Origin: Solibacillus isronensis
Lineage (GTDB): Bacteria; Bacillota; Bacilli; Bacillales_A; Planococcaceae
Reading direction: 5' to 3'
Assembly (NCBI RefSeq): GCF_900168685.1
Contig: NZ_FVZN01000014.1
Location: forward strand, 2,046,001-2,110,000
DNA: 64,000 bases
Shown: one piece after another, positions 62,464-64,000 of the stretch
Numbering within the stretch: the stretch's first letter is position 1
How the letters are laid out: every line of letters begins with the position of its first letter
Notes under the pieces: generated by a model
Seen by the model: the letters and a program-made list of their open reading frames with translations, nothing else
Database searches by the model: none
Told to the model about the DNA's origin: nothing
Made by a program: the position numbers and the translations under genes

Positions 62464-63081
62464 TTATAACATATTTACAGTTTCTTTTATATCATTACTT
62501 TGACTGATTGCTGAAATAACGGCTACTCCATTTGCTCCTGTTTGTCTTACACTGAAACTGTTTTCAGTGGAGACTCCGCCAATTGCTACAATCGGAAATT
62601 GTGGGTACCGAGATTTCGCTTCTTCCAATAACGTCAGCCCTACCGGTGCTCTCGCATCATCTTTTGAGGTCGTTTGATAAATTGGACCAATCCCCGCATA
62701 ATCTGCGCCATTTGCCATGGCCAATTCCAGTTGCTCCATTGTATGAACCGAAACTCCGACGATTTTATTTTTCGCAAAAGATCTAAACTTTTCTACCTCG
62801 GTATCTTCCTGACCTACATGAATACCATCTGCATCTAATATTAATGCAAGTTCGACATCATCATTGATAATGAATGGTACTTTATATATTTGGCACAGCT
62901 TTTGGCATTGACGGGCAAATTGAATATACTCATCGCCTTTTAAAGCATTTTTTCCTTTTTCCCTCAGCTGGAACATCGTAATTCCTGCTTGTAGCGCTTC
63001 TTCTAATACAAGCAGCGGGTCGCGTTTACAATTGATTGTTCCCATCACAAAATATTTATTTAAATCAAAAAACATGGACAT
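62464..63081 (-). CDS. thiE: Thiamine-phosphate synthase
   Basis: Joins HMP pyrophosphate and thiazole phosphate to thiamine phosphate. From ATG 63081 (GGGGG upstream) it has 205 residues; earlier openings lie inside thiD. TIM-barrel motifs: FQLREKGKNAL, FIINDDVELALILDADGIHVGQED, VGVSVHTMEQ, YAGIGPIYQTTSKDDARAPVG and VAIGGVSTENS. Its start overlaps the thiD 3' end. Last gene of thiM-thiD-thiE. Confidence 0.95.
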   Translation of the reverse strand: MSMFFDLNKYFVMGTINCKRDPLLVLEEALQAGITMFQLREKGKNALKGDEYIQFARQCQKLCQIYKVPFIINDDVELALILDADGIHVGQEDTEVEKFRSFAKNKIVGVSVHTMEQLELAMANGADYAGIGPIYQTTSKDDARAPVGLTLLEEAKSRYPQFPIVAIGGVSTENSFSVRQTGANGVAVISAISQSNDIKETVNML

Positions 63082-63877
63082 TACACAACCCCCGCTGTTC
63101 ATGATAGGCGAAATGATTGGTCGGGCCAAACCCGTGACCAATATTGAGCGGATGACGAATTGCCAGCTGCACATATTTTTTTGCTTCTATAATGGCTGCC
63201 TCTATCGATCTTCCCTTTGCCATCTCCGCCGTTATTGCTGCCGAAAATGTACATCCTGTTCCATGGGTATGCTTCGTATCCACTCGCTCAGTTTTCATTT
63301 TAAATGGTTGCTCCCCGCGAATGAAAACCGTATCCGTCGCATGCTTACTGTTTAAGTGACCACCCTTTATGACAACACATTCCAGCCCAAGACTTAATAG
63401 ATGCTGCGCCGCTAAATTGATATCTTTTTCAGTTTGAATTGTAGAGCCAGTAAGGATTTCCGCTTCCGGAATGTTCGGTGTACAAACAGTTGCTAGCGGC
63501 AATAACTTTTCCTTAAGGGCTGTTGTAGCCTCCTGCTCTAGTAAACTGGCACCACCTTTTGCAATCATGACTGGATCAACGATTAGCGGAATTTCTGTGT
63601 CTTTTAGTAACGCGACAATAGCTTCGATAATTTCTGCACTAAACAGCATCCCTGTTTTAATCGCCTTTATCTCAAAATCTTGAAGTACCGCTTTTAACTG
63701 AGCTTGCACGAAATCGGCCGTTGTCGGAAAAATCCCATGCACTCCTTCCGTATTTTGTGCGGTTAGTGCGGTAATGACAGATGTGCCAAATACACGTAGT
63801 TCCTGAAACGTTTTTAAGTCTGCTTGGATACCTGCACCACCACCGCTATCCGAGCCTGCAATTGTACATGTAATCAT
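63065..63877 (-). CDS. thiD: Hydroxymethylpyrimidine/phosphomethylpyrimidine kinase
   Basis: 270 residues. Phosphorylates HMP and HMP-P for thiamine synthesis. Ribokinase-fold motifs: AGSDSGGGAGIQADLKTF (about 7-24), TALTAQNTEGVHG, DPVMIAKGGASLL, CTPNIPEAEIL and HTHGTGCTFSAAI with the catalytic Asp position replaced by the GTGC anion hole. GGAGGGACGACG precedes ATG 63877, which overlaps the thiM stop as ATGA. Confidence 0.96.
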   Translation of the reverse strand: MITCTIAGSDSGGGAGIQADLKTFQELRVFGTSVITALTAQNTEGVHGIFPTTADFVQAQLKAVLQDFEIKAIKTGMLFSAEIIEAIVALLKDTEIPLIVDPVMIAKGGASLLEQEATTALKEKLLPLATVCTPNIPEAEILTGSTIQTEKDINLAAQHLLSLGLECVVIKGGHLNSKHATDTVFIRGEQPFKMKTERVDTKHTHGTGCTFSAAITAEMAKGRSIEAAIIEAKKYVQLAIRHPLNIGHGFGPTNHFAYHEQRGLCNVHVF

Positions 63878-64000
63878 CGTCGTCCCTCCGCTAAATTTTC
63901 TAGTTCATTCAAGAAATTTGTATGGAAAGTTCCTATGGTTGCAACAGAATTGGCACTTGCCTGTTTATATTCATTGAGCAGCGTTTGTAAGTCATTAAAC
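63874..64000 (-). CDS. thiM: Hydroxyethylthiazole kinase (C-terminal end; gene runs off the window)
   Basis: Only about 41 residues are inside the window. They read ...SANSVATIGTFHTNFLNELENL before the stop, resembling the ThiM ending in which GPGSF is followed by an FLDALY-like helix. The TGA overlaps the thiD start, and thiM-thiD-thiE is a common salvage operon. The call rests mainly on context; TenA is the main alternative. A TPP riboswitch would be expected upstream, outside the window. Confidence 0.7.
   Translation of the reverse strand, partial: FNDLQTLLNEYKQASANSVATIGTFHTNFLNELENLAEGRR

Noticed and set aside
1-64000. Search by eye for CRISPR arrays, tRNA/rRNA genes, insertion sequences and att sites.
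   Set aside because: No regularly spaced repeats, CCA-ended cloverleafs, transposase motifs or flanking direct repeats were recognised; a computed scan could still find weak cases.

Overview
The window reads as chromosomal DNA of an AT-rich, spore-forming Firmicute of the Planococcaceae/Caryophanaceae type (Solibacillus/Lysinibacillus-like). This is inferred from strong AGGAGG ribosome sites with many TTG/GTG starts, a T-box before valS, sporulation genes, S-layer homology (SLH) proteins, and a gene order matching the Bacillus subtilis valS-to-ysoA and maf-mreB blocks. I saw no insertion sequence, prophage, CRISPR array, tRNA or rRNA gene.

Layout. (1) Positions 1-31227 are almost all on the minus strand and form a conserved housekeeping block. 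In transcription order this is ysoA, tig, clpX, lonA, engB, a small YjfB-like motility gene, three exported surface-protein genes, hemA-hemX-hemC-hemD-hemB-hemL, a short SpoVID-like gene, T-box-valS, two tandem folC genes, a SpoIIB-like SPOR protein, maf, radC, mreB and mreC (cut by the window edge). Compared with B. subtilis as I remember it, lonB, ysxE and comC are missing, and the surface cluster plus YjfB sit between engB and hemA. (2) 31572-39125 is mainly plus strand: a proC-type reductase, the carboxynorspermidine dehydrogenase/decarboxylase pair, a luciferase-like oxidoreductase, bioY with two BirA operators, and a universal stress protein; selO lies on the minus strand. (3) 39168-49845 carries a SWIM-SNF2 helicase, an HxlR-linked locus (acyl-CoA-dehydrogenase-like flavoprotein, tandem DUF4242 protein, sulfonate/nitrate-type ABC importer), a GNAT acetyltransferase and CstA. 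(4) 50213-64000 holds a KGG stress protein with a sigma-B promoter, a small HELGH protein, an RNase J, a DksA-type zinc-finger protein, a zinc alcohol dehydrogenase, HemAT divergent from an EAL protein, two tandem glycine-betaine-type binding lipoproteins, an SLH-anchored nucleotidase, and thiE-thiD-thiM (thiM cut by the window edge).

How genes work together. hemA to hemL encode the path from glutamyl-tRNA to uroporphyrinogen III (HemX is thought to tune HemA). The hemA promoter carries a PerR-type box over its start site, linking heme synthesis to peroxide sensing. ClpX, LonA and trigger factor form a protein quality-control group. The carboxynorspermidine pair gives an alternative spermidine route. 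The three surface genes look like one exported, cell-wall-attached apparatus.

Best leads for new biology: the SLH/von Willebrand-A surface trio; the HxlR/DUF4242/flavoprotein/ABC locus, whose flavoprotein lacks the usual acyl-CoA dehydrogenase Glu motif; and the duplicated binding proteins whose promoters each hold a TAACAAC-type palindrome between -35 and -10. All promoter, operator and terminator calls were made by eye, without a computed score.
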